From positions 1 to 30,893 of the forward strand of contig NZ_MLQS01000016.1 in the NCBI RefSeq assembly GCF_001866055.1: DNA of 30,893 bases. The letters are read 5' to 3'. The DNA is from Anaerobacillus alkalidiazotrophicus. GTDB lineage: Bacteria; Bacillota; Bacilli; Bacillales_H; Anaerobacillaceae. Below are positions 6,945-15,843 of this stretch, piece after piece. The notes under the pieces are model-generated. The model worked only from the letters and a program-made list of their open reading frames with translations. It had not been told where the DNA came from and searched no databases. Numbering within the stretch: position 1 is the first letter of the stretch; every line of letters begins with the position of its first letter. Both the position numbers and the translations under genes were made by a program.

Positions 6945-8057
6945 ATGAAGAAGACAGAAAATACTCCAATTGCTACAAGGCAAGTGTTTTTTATTTCAAC
7001 CTCGTTACTAGTTATCATTGGGCATTTTTTTTTAATCAGATTATACTTAGAATGGTCAGGTAGAGATGCTTGGATCGGCATGATTATAGGATTTTTGCTA
7101 GGTTTCATTATTTTTCTAGCGATGGCGAAGTTAAATGAAAAACTTTATGGGAATACAATTGTTGAACATTTTATTAGCTGGTGTGGTCCTTGGTTTGGTC
7201 GAGTTCTGACGATACCTATTATTTTTTATTATTTTATCTTAGCATTAATCACTCTATATGGACTTAGTCAATTTATTAATTCGGTTTTTTTAAGTGATCA
7301 TCCTTTATGGTTAATATCAATTGTTTTTTCATTAGCTGTCTTCTATATGGTACATCAAGGTATCGAAGTAATTGCAAGAGTTGCGGAATGGATTATCATT
7401 ATAAATATTCTTTCAGGTTTATCGATATCATTTTTATTAAGAGATAAAAAAGATTATTCGCAATTACTACCAATTTTAGAGGATGGTTTTATCCCTATCA
7501 TTCCAGTAATTGTATTTACAATAGCCGTTTTTGGTGAGATGCTCGTTTTACTTATGGTAAATGTTCGTAAAGAAAGTAAGAAATCAATTTCTTATATGAA
7601 AGTGTATATTATTTTATTTATTGCAAACTTAATCATATTTCCTTCAACTGCTTCAGGGCCAGTCGCTATCTTTGGTGAGGAACAGGCCAAACAACTTACA
7701 TATCCAGTTGAGAGTATGGTTCGCTTAATTAGTGTCGGGTTTATTGAGAGATTTGATATATATGGTCTATCTATTATGTCTGTTTCTGCTTTTTTAAGAT
7801 TGGCTTTACTTCACTACGGAACAAGTCTTGCCATAGCACAGTGGTTTAACTTGAAAGATTATCGTTATGTAAACTGGTTATTAGGTGGTTTGCTTTTCTA
7901 TGCATCGATACGTACGTTTGATCACATCGTTGATTTCTATAATTTCCTAAGTGATTATTATTTTTACGGGGTTATTTCAGTTATTTTTATCTTATTGCTA
8001 ACTCTTGCAATTACAATTTTTCCAAAGCTTACAAATTCACAAGACTTTAAAGGATAA
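6945..8057 (+). CDS. Spore germination receptor B subunit (GerAB family transporter-like)
   Basis: This is the B subunit, an integral membrane protein related to amino-acid/polyamine transporters and considered the germinant-binding subunit. The 370-residue product has about ten hydrophobic segments, beginning with TRQVFFISTSLLVIIGHFFL and ending with FYGVISVIFILLLTLAITIF. The GerAB-type landmark GIEVIARVAEWIIIINILSG is near residue 140. It starts at ATG 6945 with AAGGAG upstream, 91 bases after the C gene; no promoter or terminator stands out in that gap, so it probably completes an A-C-B operon. A hairpin follows at 8099. Confidence 0.93.
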   Translation: MKKTENTPIATRQVFFISTSLLVIIGHFFLIRLYLEWSGRDAWIGMIIGFLLGFIIFLAMAKLNEKLYGNTIVEHFISWCGPWFGRVLTIPIIFYYFILALITLYGLSQFINSVFLSDHPLWLISIVFSLAVFYMVHQGIEVIARVAEWIIIINILSGLSISFLLRDKKDYSQLLPILEDGFIPIIPVIVFTIAVFGEMLVLLMVNVRKESKKSISYMKVYIILFIANLIIFPSTASGPVAIFGEEQAKQLTYPVESMVRLISVGFIERFDIYGLSIMSVSAFLRLALLHYGTSLAIAQWFNLKDYRYVNWLLGGLLFYASIRTFDHIVDFYNFLSDYYFYGVISVIFILLLTLAITIFPKLTNSQDFKG

Positions 8058-8098
8058 CTACCCAAATAACAGAAGCAAAGAGAGTACAAAGATAAAAA

Positions 8099-8131
8099 TT
8101 TATCCTTGAGAGCTTTAGGGATAACTTTTTT
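8099..8131 (+). terminator. Probable terminator after the germination operon
   Basis: TTATCCT (from 8099) pairs with AGGGATAA (to about 8124) with one bulge and is followed by CTTTTTT. A second AT-rich inverted repeat (TATACTATCAAAGTATA, about 8131-8147) follows at once. Confidence 0.6.
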
Positions 8132-8404
8132 ATACTATCAAAGTATAAAATTTTTTGGATGAAGTATAAGCTAAGGCTTTCGTGAAATAGAATTTGGCAA
8201 TAAGTTTTGATGCTGGCGCTAAAAGAAACAATGGAATCGGAAATAAACCATTCTTAACGTTAAATAGCTAAGCTAATTCTAATCCTATTATTTCGACGCC
8301 CCCCTTTTTGAAATAATTATTAAAAAAAAATCCATATAATTTTCACAAAATTGCCACCTTCTACCCCTACTATTTCACCGTTTTCCCTATTACAATGGTA
8401 TTAA
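8132..8404. other. Gene-free leader region upstream of cydA
   Basis: I see no convincing gene on either strand here. The stretch contains a C-rich run near 8300 (ACGCCCCCCTTTTT), TTCACAA at about 8342, which resembles half of a Rex operator without a partner half, and a TACAAT at 8391 without a good -35. The likely regulatory palindrome of the cyd operon begins at 8405. Confidence 0.4.
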
Positions 8405-8420
8405 AGTGATGAACATCACA
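8405..8420. promoter_or_regulatory. Crp/Fnr-type palindrome upstream of cydA
   Basis: AGTGATGAACATCACA matches the Fnr/Crp-family consensus TGTGA-N6-TCACA at nine of ten defined positions. It is centred at 8412.5, so a transcript start near 8454 would place it at about -41.5, the usual class II activator position. A plausible -10 (TTACTA, 8445-8450) lies there. The alternative is repression of a promoter with its -10 at 8391. The regulator is inferred. Confidence 0.55.
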
Positions 8421-8531
8421 TTTTATGAAAAATGTCGCTGGTCATTACTAAATAACAACAAACAGTTTCATTAAAAAATACAAAAAGTTATGAAACTAAA
8501 CCATTAAGATGGTGTGGAGGGGGAAACTAAA

Positions 8532-9902
8532 ATGTTTGAAATGTTAGATGTATTATTACTTTCAAGATTGCAGTTTATGTTTACTGTTATCGTTCATTAC
8601 TTTTTTGTTCCATTAACAATAGGGCTCGCTTTCTTAATAGCCTGTATGGAATTTAAGTTTTGGAAGACGAAAAATCCATTATACGATAAAATGGCTCGTT
8701 TTTGGACGAAACTTTTTCTTGTTAATTTCGGAGTAGGTTTAGCAACTGGGATTACGATGGAGTTTCAGTTTGGAATGAATTGGGCTGGGTATTCTCGCTT
8801 TGTCGGAGATATATTTGGAGCGCCACTTGCTGCTGAAGGGGTTTTTGCATTTTTCTTAGAATCTACGTTTATTGGATTACTCGTTTTCGGTCGAGATAAG
8901 ATTTCTAGAGGTATGCGTTTATTTGCAGCAATTATGGTATCTTTAGGAACAACTCTTTCATCATTTTGGATTATTGCTGCTAATTCATGGCAGCATACAC
9001 CAGCAGGATTTATTATTAACGAAGAGATGAATCGTGCAGAGATGGTGAGTTTTGTTGAGGCTGTTTTTAATCCTTCTACAATGGTCAGGTTTTTCCATGT
9101 CATTTTTGGGGCATACATATTAACAGGATTTTTTGTAATAGCGATTAGTGCTTATTATCTGTTAAAAAAGAAAAACATCCCACTAGCAAAAAAGTCAATG
9201 AAATACGGAGTAGTATTCGGATTAATATTTTCAATCTTACAAGCATATTCTGGGCACTCTCACTCAGTTCTAGTCTCACAGACTCAACCTGAGAAACTTG
9301 CAGCTTATGAAGCTCACTGGGAAACTGAGGAGAACGCATCATTACTCCTTTTTGCAATACCAGACTATGAAAATGAAACAAATAAGTTTGAGATCGGAAT
9401 TCCAGGACTATTAAGTTATTTAACTTATGGCGATCGTACTACACCTGTTTTAGGTTTGAAAGAATTTCCAGAGGATGAGCGTCCGCCTGTTTTAGGAAAC
9501 TTTATTTCTTTTCGTGTGATGATCGGTTTAGGCCTTGTCTTTATTTTCTGGACTGTGTACTTAGCATTCCAGATGAGAAGAGGGAAGCTTTATGAAAATC
9601 ATTTTGCACTAAAAACATCACTGTTATTACTACCTACTCCTTATATTGCAAACACTGCTGGTTGGATTGTTGCTGAATGGGGTAGACAGCCTTGGATTGT
9701 ATATGGAGTTCTTAGGACAGCTGACGGTGTATCACAGTTATCAGCATTAGAATTAGTAATCTCATTAGTATTTTTCATTGGTATTTATTCATTTTTGATG
9801 TATTTAATGGTTTATCTAATGGTTAAAGAAGTGAAGAAGTTTGACATGGATACAGCGTTTACTGATAAGAAAACGGGCACAGATAAGGAGGTTATAGCAT
9901 AA
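8532..9902 (+). CDS. cydA: Cytochrome bd ubiquinol/menaquinol oxidase subunit I
   Basis: Subunit I of the bd-type terminal oxidase oxidises membrane quinol and reduces O2 to water with high affinity. The 456-residue membrane protein starts at ATG 8532 (GGAGGGGG upstream), not at the GTG at 8514. Haem ligands are visible: H22 in IVHYFFVP (haem b595), H189 in MVRFFHVIFG and M330 in FISFRVMIGLG (both haem b558). E102 and E110 in LAAEGVFAFFLES correspond to the proton-path/haem d glutamates. The quinol loop is of the short type usual in Bacilli. The C-terminal GRQPWIVYGVLRT block is intact. It shares one base with cydB (TAATG), so the two are coupled. A Crp/Fnr-type site lies 112 bases upstream. 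Confidence 0.97.
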   Translation: MFEMLDVLLLSRLQFMFTVIVHYFFVPLTIGLAFLIACMEFKFWKTKNPLYDKMARFWTKLFLVNFGVGLATGITMEFQFGMNWAGYSRFVGDIFGAPLAAEGVFAFFLESTFIGLLVFGRDKISRGMRLFAAIMVSLGTTLSSFWIIAANSWQHTPAGFIINEEMNRAEMVSFVEAVFNPSTMVRFFHVIFGAYILTGFFVIAISAYYLLKKKNIPLAKKSMKYGVVFGLIFSILQAYSGHSHSVLVSQTQPEKLAAYEAHWETEENASLLLFAIPDYENETNKFEIGIPGLLSYLTYGDRTTPVLGLKEFPEDERPPVLGNFISFRVMIGLGLVFIFWTVYLAFQMRRGKLYENHFALKTSLLLLPTPYIANTAGWIVAEWGRQPWIVYGVLRTADGVSQLSALELVISLVFFIGIYSFLMYLMVYLMVKEVKKFDMDTAFTDKKTGTDKEVIA

Positions 9903-10921
9903 TGGATTTAAATATTATTTGGTTTATTCTATTAGGAGTATTAATTGTAGGTTATGCAATATTAGACGGCTTTGATTTAGGTATAGGCACGTTGTTTTAC
10001 ACATTAGGTAAAACGAAAGAAGAGAAGAAAACGTTAATTAATTCCATTGGACCTGTTTGGGATGGCAATGAAGTTTGGTTATTAACAGCTGGTGGTGCAC
10101 TTTTTGCAGCATTTCCTTTCGTTTATGCAACGGTATTTAGTGGCTTTTACTTAGCGATGTTACTCGTTTTGTTCGGCTTAATTTTTAGAGCAATAGCTGT
10201 AGAATATTATTTTAAAACAGAAGATGACCCAAAGATGCAAAAATTAATGGGGAAATTATTTTTCATTGGAAGTCTTCTCCCAGCTCTTTTATTTGGAGTG
10301 GCAATGGGAAATATTGTTGTAGGAATTCCAATGGATAGTATGCAAAACTATTCCGGAAACTTTTTTCAACTACTTAACCCTTATTCCCTTTTATTAGGGA
10401 TCGTTGGACTCGTTGGCTTTTTGTTACAAGGGTCGAGCTATACGATTTTAAAAACAGAAGGCGTTATTCAACAACGAGCCATTCGTTTAACGAAATTATT
10501 TAGCATCCTGATTATTGGGCTTTGGATTGTTGGAACGTTAACAGCTCAAATTTATGCACCACACATGTATACGAACTACTTTAACCAACCGGTATTGTTT
10601 TTGATACCAGCGGCTACGGTTGCATGTTTAATTGCGATCCCAATGTTAATAAAGATAGGTCATTACGGTAAGTTATTTTTTGCAACATCTTTGGTCATAG
10701 CAACAAAGATTGCGACGTTGGCAGGTGGAATGTTCCCAAATTTAGTGTTTTCTTCAAATATTGCTTCGAATTTAACGATTTATAATGCCTCTTCAACGGA
10801 GTTAACGTTAAAAGTAATGTTTATTATTGCTCTTATCGGGATGCCACTCGTGTTATTATATACGATTTATGTTTATTACGTATTTCGTGGGAAAGCGACG
10901 TCCGAGCGTCACGGGTATTAA
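9902..10921 (+). CDS. cydB: Cytochrome bd oxidase subunit II
   Basis: Subunit II of the bd oxidase is a hydrophobic scaffold needed for stable haem assembly in CydA. The 339-residue product begins with the family signature: a first membrane helix ending GYAILDGFDLGIG, then NSIGPVWDGNEVWLLTAGGA, followed by FAAFPFVYA. About eight to nine membrane segments can be counted. Its ATG overlaps the cydA stop codon by one base. The next gene starts three bases after its stop, consistent with a single cydABDC transcript. Confidence 0.96.
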   Translation: MDLNIIWFILLGVLIVGYAILDGFDLGIGTLFYTLGKTKEEKKTLINSIGPVWDGNEVWLLTAGGALFAAFPFVYATVFSGFYLAMLLVLFGLIFRAIAVEYYFKTEDDPKMQKLMGKLFFIGSLLPALLFGVAMGNIVVGIPMDSMQNYSGNFFQLLNPYSLLLGIVGLVGFLLQGSSYTILKTEGVIQQRAIRLTKLFSILIIGLWIVGTLTAQIYAPHMYTNYFNQPVLFLIPAATVACLIAIPMLIKIGHYGKLFFATSLVIATKIATLAGGMFPNLVFSSNIASNLTIYNASSTELTLKVMFIIALIGMPLVLLYTIYVYYVFRGKATSERHGY

Positions 10922-10924
10922 ACA

Positions 10925-12652
10925 ATGATGAATAAACGTTTAAATGAGGAGGCAAAAGTCAAGGGAAAGATTTTTGCCTTTCTCCTTGTCTTTGCGATAA
11001 TAGGTGGCGCTTTAGCAATTAGTCAAGCGCTTTTAATTGCAACTATAGTTGATCAAGTATTCTTAAAAGAAAAGGGGCTAAGCGATGTTAGACTTTTGCT
11101 TTTCATCCTGCTCCTAGTCTTCTTGAGTCGTAGTTTACTTTCTTATATATCAACTGGATTCGGTGTAAAGGTTGCAACTTTTGTAAAAACAAATATTAGA
11201 AAGAAGCTAATGAATAAACTTGCTAGATCAGAAGCAAGCCATTTGTATAAAGAAAAAACAGGTAAGCGTGTTAGTGTACTAACAGACGCAGTAGACCAAT
11301 TAGATGCTTATTATACAAGTTTTTTACCACAAGTTATTCAAGCTGGCGTGATTCCACTAATGATTTTAGTAGCTGTTTTCACGAAAAATATTTATTCTGG
11401 GCTTATTATGCTTATAACAGCTCCATTAATCCCATTTTTTATGATTATTATTGGAAGTATGACAGAAAAGAAATCCCGTGAACAAATGGACAGTATGCTA
11501 AAGTTCTCTGGGCATTTCTTAGATGTTCTTCAAGGCCTTCCGATCTTAAAAGTTTTCGGACAAAGCCAAAAGCAACGCAATGAAATTGTAACAATGAGTA
11601 ATCAGTTTCGTGATACAACAATGGAAGTATTAAAAATAGCATTTATTTCGTCATTAATGCTTGAAGTATTAGCGACAATAGCTACAGCTATGATTGCAGT
11701 TGAAGTTGGAATGCGCCTTCTGTTTGGCTACATTACATTTCATACAGCTTTTTTTGTGTTACTATTGGCACCAGAACTTTATATGCCACTTAAAAATTTA
11801 GGTTCTAGTTTTCATTCAGGGAAAAATAGTATTGCAGCCGCACAGACTATCTGGGAAGTATTAGACGAAGAACAAAACAGCCCGGTTTGGGGCGAAAAAA
11901 GACTAGAAAATACAAATCGTCTATCAGTGAATGTTGAAAATGTTTCGTTTCAGTATACCGAAGAAATAGCTACTTTAAAGAATATTAATGTATCAATTGA
12001 AGCTGGTCAAAGAGTAGCATTTGTAGGTAGAAGTGGGTCAGGGAAAACAACTCTATTAAAAATCATCCTAGGGATGCTACCACCTTCAGAAGGAAATGTC
12101 AGTGTTAATGGGATGCCACTAACTGAGGTTGACGAAGAAGAGTGGCTTTGTCATATCGCATATGTGTCACAAGAACCTTATCTGTTTTCAGGAACTATAC
12201 TAGAAAATATTCGAATGGGTAATGAAAAGGCAGATGAAGATCAAGTTTTCATGGCGGCTAAAGAAGCTGGTGTTGACAGATTTGTAAATGAACTTCCAAA
12301 TGGGTATGATACTCATCTTGGTGAAGCTGGACTTGGTCTTTCAGGTGGAGAAAAACAACGGGTAGCATTGGCAAGAGCATTTTTGAAAGACGCAAAAATG
12401 GTGCTATTAGATGAACCTACAGCAGGATTAGATCTTGAAACTGAGTATTATTTAAAAAATGCAATTGATAAGCTATGTAAAAAAGCAACGGTTATCACGG
12501 TTGCTCACCGCTTACAAACGATCATCGCTGCAGATAAAATCGTGCTTTTTTCAAATGGTGAAGTTGTTGCAATGGGCACTCACGAGCAACTTCATACGGA
12601 AAATGAACTATATAATAAACTAGTTTCTGTCTATCGAGGTGAAGATAAGTGA
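10925..12652 (+). CDS. cydD: CydD-type thiol exporter ABC subunit (first of the pair)
   Basis: This is one half of the heterodimeric ABC exporter that moves cysteine/glutathione-type thiols across the membrane and is required for cytochrome bd assembly. The 575-residue protein has an N-terminal membrane domain of about six helices (residues 15-300) fused to an ATPase domain: Walker A GRSGSGKTT at about 366-374, signature LSGGEKQRVALARA near 470, Walker B MVLLDEPTAGLD near 492, and the H-loop in VITVAHRLQT. Two adjacent ATGs (10925, 10928) could serve as start; the ribosome-binding site is weak, suggesting coupling to cydB. In B. subtilis naming this first gene is called cydC; database naming calls it CydD. 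Confidence 0.92.
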   Translation: MMNKRLNEEAKVKGKIFAFLLVFAIIGGALAISQALLIATIVDQVFLKEKGLSDVRLLLFILLLVFLSRSLLSYISTGFGVKVATFVKTNIRKKLMNKLARSEASHLYKEKTGKRVSVLTDAVDQLDAYYTSFLPQVIQAGVIPLMILVAVFTKNIYSGLIMLITAPLIPFFMIIIGSMTEKKSREQMDSMLKFSGHFLDVLQGLPILKVFGQSQKQRNEIVTMSNQFRDTTMEVLKIAFISSLMLEVLATIATAMIAVEVGMRLLFGYITFHTAFFVLLLAPELYMPLKNLGSSFHSGKNSIAAAQTIWEVLDEEQNSPVWGEKRLENTNRLSVNVENVSFQYTEEIATLKNINVSIEAGQRVAFVGRSGSGKTTLLKIILGMLPPSEGNVSVNGMPLTEVDEEEWLCHIAYVSQEPYLFSGTILENIRMGNEKADEDQVFMAAKEAGVDRFVNELPNGYDTHLGEAGLGLSGGEKQRVALARAFLKDAKMVLLDEPTAGLDLETEYYLKNAIDKLCKKATVITVAHRLQTIIAADKIVLFSNGEVVAMGTHEQLHTENELYNKLVSVYRGEDK

Positions 12653-14364
12653 AAGAACTTTTTACATTAACAAAAGTCATGCTATCAGAAAAAAAGGCGA
12701 TTTTACTTGCTATATTACTTGGGTTTCTAGCAGCTATTTCATCGGTAGGACTACTAGGTACTGGAGGGTATTTAATTTCTCAATCAGCTCTTCACCCACC
12801 TCTTTATACATTAACGTTAACAATCCTGTTTGTACGTTTTTTTGGTCTTTCAAGAGCTGCAAGTCGGTATGCAGAACGCTATTTTTCTCATAAAGCAACG
12901 TTTTCTATTTTAGGAAAATTAAGAGTTTATTTTTACGATAAAATTGAACCACTGGCACCTGCTTTATTTTCTTCCTATCGAAGTGGTGATTTACTTTCAA
13001 GAGTAGTTGCGGATGTAGAACGACTTCAATATTTCTTTTTACGAGTGTTTTACCCTCCGTTAGTCATGATTGTTGTATTTATTACGACTGGAATTGTCAT
13101 TTATACTTTTTCTATATTTATGGCATTCGTATTACTATTTGGTTTAGTAATTGTAGGTTTTGTGATTCCTTTTATTTTTACGTATTTAACTGAAAACATC
13201 GGTTATCATTTACGCCAAAAACGTTCTTTAATCTCAGTTCAAATAACAGAGTTTTTATTTGGATTTACTGACTTACGAACAAACCGACGCCTAAAGGATA
13301 AACAAAGTGATATTGCCAGGACATCTAAGGAGTTAATTGAGGAGCAAGAAAAAGATGGAATGTTAGCTGCTAAAGGTGAAAGTATTAGCTTGTCGGCAGC
13401 TTTTGTAATAGCTTGGGTTATGTTAGTAGTAGGAGTTACCTTCGTTGAGTCAGGGGTGTTAAATGGTGTTTTTCTAGCCATGCTAGTGCTTATGACCCTA
13501 ACCGTTTTTGAGGTTGCAACACCGATGGCGGTTATTCCAGGTCACCTTGAGGAAAGTAGGGTAGCTGCTCGTAGACTATTTCAATTAACAAAACATCAAA
13601 CGGATGTAGAGGAAGATTTCTCTTCTACTGAAGTTCCTACAACACCTGTAAAAATTACTTTTTCCGATGTCGCTTTTTCATATCCAAATGCAGAGCGGCT
13701 CGCATTGAATAAAATAACGTTTGAACTGGAAGCCAAAGAGAAAATTGCAATTGTAGGTGCTAGCGGCTCTGGAAAAAGTAGTGTACTTAATTTACTATTA
13801 AAGTTTTATAAAAAATTTGATGGAGATATATCGTTAGGAAATTTTCAATTGAAAAATATTTCTGAAGAAGATGCCCGTCGCTTTTTTGGGGTTGTTGCTC
13901 AAGAAAATCATTTTTTTAACGATACTGTTCGTGGAAATTTATTAGTAGCAAAGCCCGATGCATCAGACGAAGAACTACAATTTGTTTTAAATGAAATGTC
14001 TTTACACCATTTACAATTAGACACAGTCTTAAGTGAAAGAGGCTTTTCTATTTCCGGTGGAGAACGACAACGATTAGCCATTGCTAGAATGGTATTAAAG
14101 GATGCTCCGATTTTATTAATGGATGAACCGACTACTGGACTAGATTCGATAACTGAACAGGAAGTTCTATCTTTTTTATGGCCGAAAGTTGAAGGTAAAT
14201 CAGTAATATATATTACTCATCGACTAGTAGGACTTGAAAAAATGGATAAAATTATCGTATTTGATAAAAGTAAGATTGTAGAAGAAGGTACTTACGAACA
14301 ATTAATGAAAGTGAAAGGTTATTTTTATCAATTAAAGCAGCTAGAAAAAGAAAAAATCGGTTAA
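12649..14364 (+). CDS. cydC: CydC-type thiol exporter ABC subunit (second of the pair)
   Basis: This is the partner half of the CydDC-type exporter. It starts at GTG 12649, overlapping the previous stop by four bases (GTGA), so the two subunits are translated together. The 571-residue protein has the expected membrane domain, including SRAASRYAERYFSHKATF, followed by GDLLSRVVADVERLQYFFLR, and an ATPase domain: Walker A GASGSGKSS at about 370, signature ISGGERQRLAIARM near 468, Walker B ILLMDEPTTGLD near 488, and H-loop in YITHRLVG. Both ATPase sites of the heterodimer look complete. No clear terminator follows in the 110 bases before ypsC. Confidence 0.92.
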   Translation: MKELFTLTKVMLSEKKAILLAILLGFLAAISSVGLLGTGGYLISQSALHPPLYTLTLTILFVRFFGLSRAASRYAERYFSHKATFSILGKLRVYFYDKIEPLAPALFSSYRSGDLLSRVVADVERLQYFFLRVFYPPLVMIVVFITTGIVIYTFSIFMAFVLLFGLVIVGFVIPFIFTYLTENIGYHLRQKRSLISVQITEFLFGFTDLRTNRRLKDKQSDIARTSKELIEEQEKDGMLAAKGESISLSAAFVIAWVMLVVGVTFVESGVLNGVFLAMLVLMTLTVFEVATPMAVIPGHLEESRVAARRLFQLTKHQTDVEEDFSSTEVPTTPVKITFSDVAFSYPNAERLALNKITFELEAKEKIAIVGASGSGKSSVLNLLLKFYKKFDGDISLGNFQLKNISEEDARRFFGVVAQENHFFNDTVRGNLLVAKPDASDEELQFVLNEMSLHHLQLDTVLSERGFSISGGERQRLAIARMVLKDAPILLMDEPTTGLDSITEQEVLSFLWPKVEGKSVIYITHRLVGLEKMDKIIVFDKSKIVEEGTYEQLMKVKGYFYQLKQLEKEKIG

Positions 14365-14474
14365 AAGCCGACGGATAACAAGGTCTTTGTTCATTCTAAT
14401 TTAAAATGATGAGGAAAGTTCTTGTTAGTTATGATATATTCTTTTTATTAATTATTTACGAGAGAGGAAAGATT

Positions 14475-15614
14475 ATGGGAAAAGTTAAGTTAATCGCAAC
14501 CGCTGCTATGGGACTTGAGGCTCTAGTAGCTAGAGAAGTAAAAGATTTAGGGTATGAAAATGTTAAAGTCGATAATGGGAAAATCATTTTTGAAGCTGAT
14601 GAAAAAGCGATTTGTCGGACAAACTTGTGGTTAAGGACAGCTGATAGAGTCAAGTTAGTTGTTGGTGAGTTTAAGGCAACTACTTTTGATGAACTTTTTG
14701 AAAAAACAAAAGCATTACCATGGGGGAATTTTATACCTGAGAACGGAGAGTTCCCGGTCATTGGAAAATCTGTTAAATCGACTCTATTTAGTGTATCTGA
14801 CTGTCAAGCAATTGTTAAAAAGGCGGTTGTTGAGAGTTTGAAAAAAACGTATAAACGTGCTTGGTTTGATGAGGACGGTCCCTTATTTCGGATAGAGGTT
14901 GCGTTATTAAAAGATATTGCTACAATAACAATTGATACAAGTGGTAGTGGATTACATAAACGTGGTTATCGTTATTTACATAGTGAAGCACCTTTAAAGG
15001 AAACAATGGCTGCAGCAATGATTATGCTTACCAATTGGCATCCAGACCGTCCATTTGCCGATCCGTTTTGTGGATCGGGTACACTTGCGATTGAAGCAGC
15101 TATGATTGGTCAAAATATTGCTCCTGGATTTAATCGTGATTTTGCCTCCCAAAAATGGGAGTGGGTTGGAAAAGCTAACTGGGATCAAGCGATGGAAGAA
15201 GTAGAAGATTTGGCAAAATATGATCAACCATTACAAATTTTTGGTAGCGATATTGACCATAAAATGGTTGAGCTTTCTATTAATAATGCACAAGAAGCAG
15301 GCTTTGGAGATCTTCTTCATTTCAAACAAATGCAAGTGAAAGACTTTACTACAAAGCTAGAGTATGGTTGTATCGTAGGGAATCCACCGTATGGAGAACG
15401 AATCGGTGAAATTAAGGAAGTAGAACAAATGTACCGTGATATGGGGAAAGCTTTTGAAAAGCTAGATACGTGGTCAGTGTACATGCTTACATCAAACGAA
15501 GGGTTTGAAGAGTTATACGGTAAAAAAGCATCAAAAAAACGGAAACTATACAATGGTAATATCAAAACTGATTATTACCAATACTTTGGCCCAAGACCAC
15601 CGAGGAATAATTAA
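14475..15614 (+). CDS. ypsC: THUMP-domain 23S rRNA (guanine-N2) methyltransferase, YpsC/RlmL type
   Basis: Predicted S-adenosylmethionine-dependent methyltransferase that modifies a guanine N2 in 23S rRNA, by analogy with E. coli RlmL (m2G2445). The 379-residue protein carries an N-terminal THUMP RNA-binding region (about 1-160) and a Rossmann methyltransferase domain: SAM-binding DPFCGSGTLAIEAA from about 195 and catalytic NPPYGER at about 303. The start is set at ATG 14475 (GAGAGGAAAG upstream); the in-frame ATG at 14406 adds 23 residues unlike the family. This gene normally follows rnpB closely in B. subtilis; here the germination and cyd operons lie between. Confidence 0.93.
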   Translation: MGKVKLIATAAMGLEALVAREVKDLGYENVKVDNGKIIFEADEKAICRTNLWLRTADRVKLVVGEFKATTFDELFEKTKALPWGNFIPENGEFPVIGKSVKSTLFSVSDCQAIVKKAVVESLKKTYKRAWFDEDGPLFRIEVALLKDIATITIDTSGSGLHKRGYRYLHSEAPLKETMAAAMIMLTNWHPDRPFADPFCGSGTLAIEAAMIGQNIAPGFNRDFASQKWEWVGKANWDQAMEEVEDLAKYDQPLQIFGSDIDHKMVELSINNAQEAGFGDLLHFKQMQVKDFTTKLEYGCIVGNPPYGERIGEIKEVEQMYRDMGKAFEKLDTWSVYMLTSNEGFEELYGKKASKKRKLYNGNIKTDYYQYFGPRPPRNN

Positions 15615-15690
15615 CTGCGACTATAAGTATTTTAACTATTTGATTTGTTAACAGAAGACGGCGCTTTTATTAAGAGATAGGAGTATAAAA

Positions 15691-15836
15691 TTTCTGACTT
15701 GGAAACTGTCTAGCGCAAGCAGCCTACGAGCTCGGTCACTTCAGTCAAGCTACTGACTTCAATAACTGCATGAATTATGTCTTCTAGCGTAGCTTCATGA
15801 AGCTACGCTAGAAGACACAGAAGCACGCATGGGAAG
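15691..15836 (+). repeat. Dispersed hairpin repeat, copy C, with a 40-bp perfect palindrome
   Basis: Bases 15697-15775 equal copy B 494-572 with one mismatch. The right half differs: 15778-15817 (TGTCTTCTAGCGTAGCTTCA, mirrored) is a perfect 40-bp palindrome with no loop. It ends with GAAGACACAGAAGCACG, as in copy B (GAAGACGCAGAAAGCACG), and the repeat edge reaches the ribosome-binding region of the orphan gene at 15844. The tail motif CTTGCGCTTTTCT is absent from this copy. Confidence 0.85.
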
Positions 15837-15843
15837 GTATGCT

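Noticed and set aside
8341..8348. TTCACAA near the cyd operon as a Rex site
   Set aside because: The inverted partner TTGTGAA is missing at the correct four-base distance, so only half a site exists.
8765..9118. 117-residue minus-strand frame inside cydA
   Set aside because: It is a mirror of strongly conserved cydA coding sequence with no start signals of its own.
12639..12893. 84-residue plus-strand frame overlapping the start of cydC
   Set aside because: It is the second reading frame of cydC; the cydC frame carries the ABC exporter sequence and the GTGA coupling.
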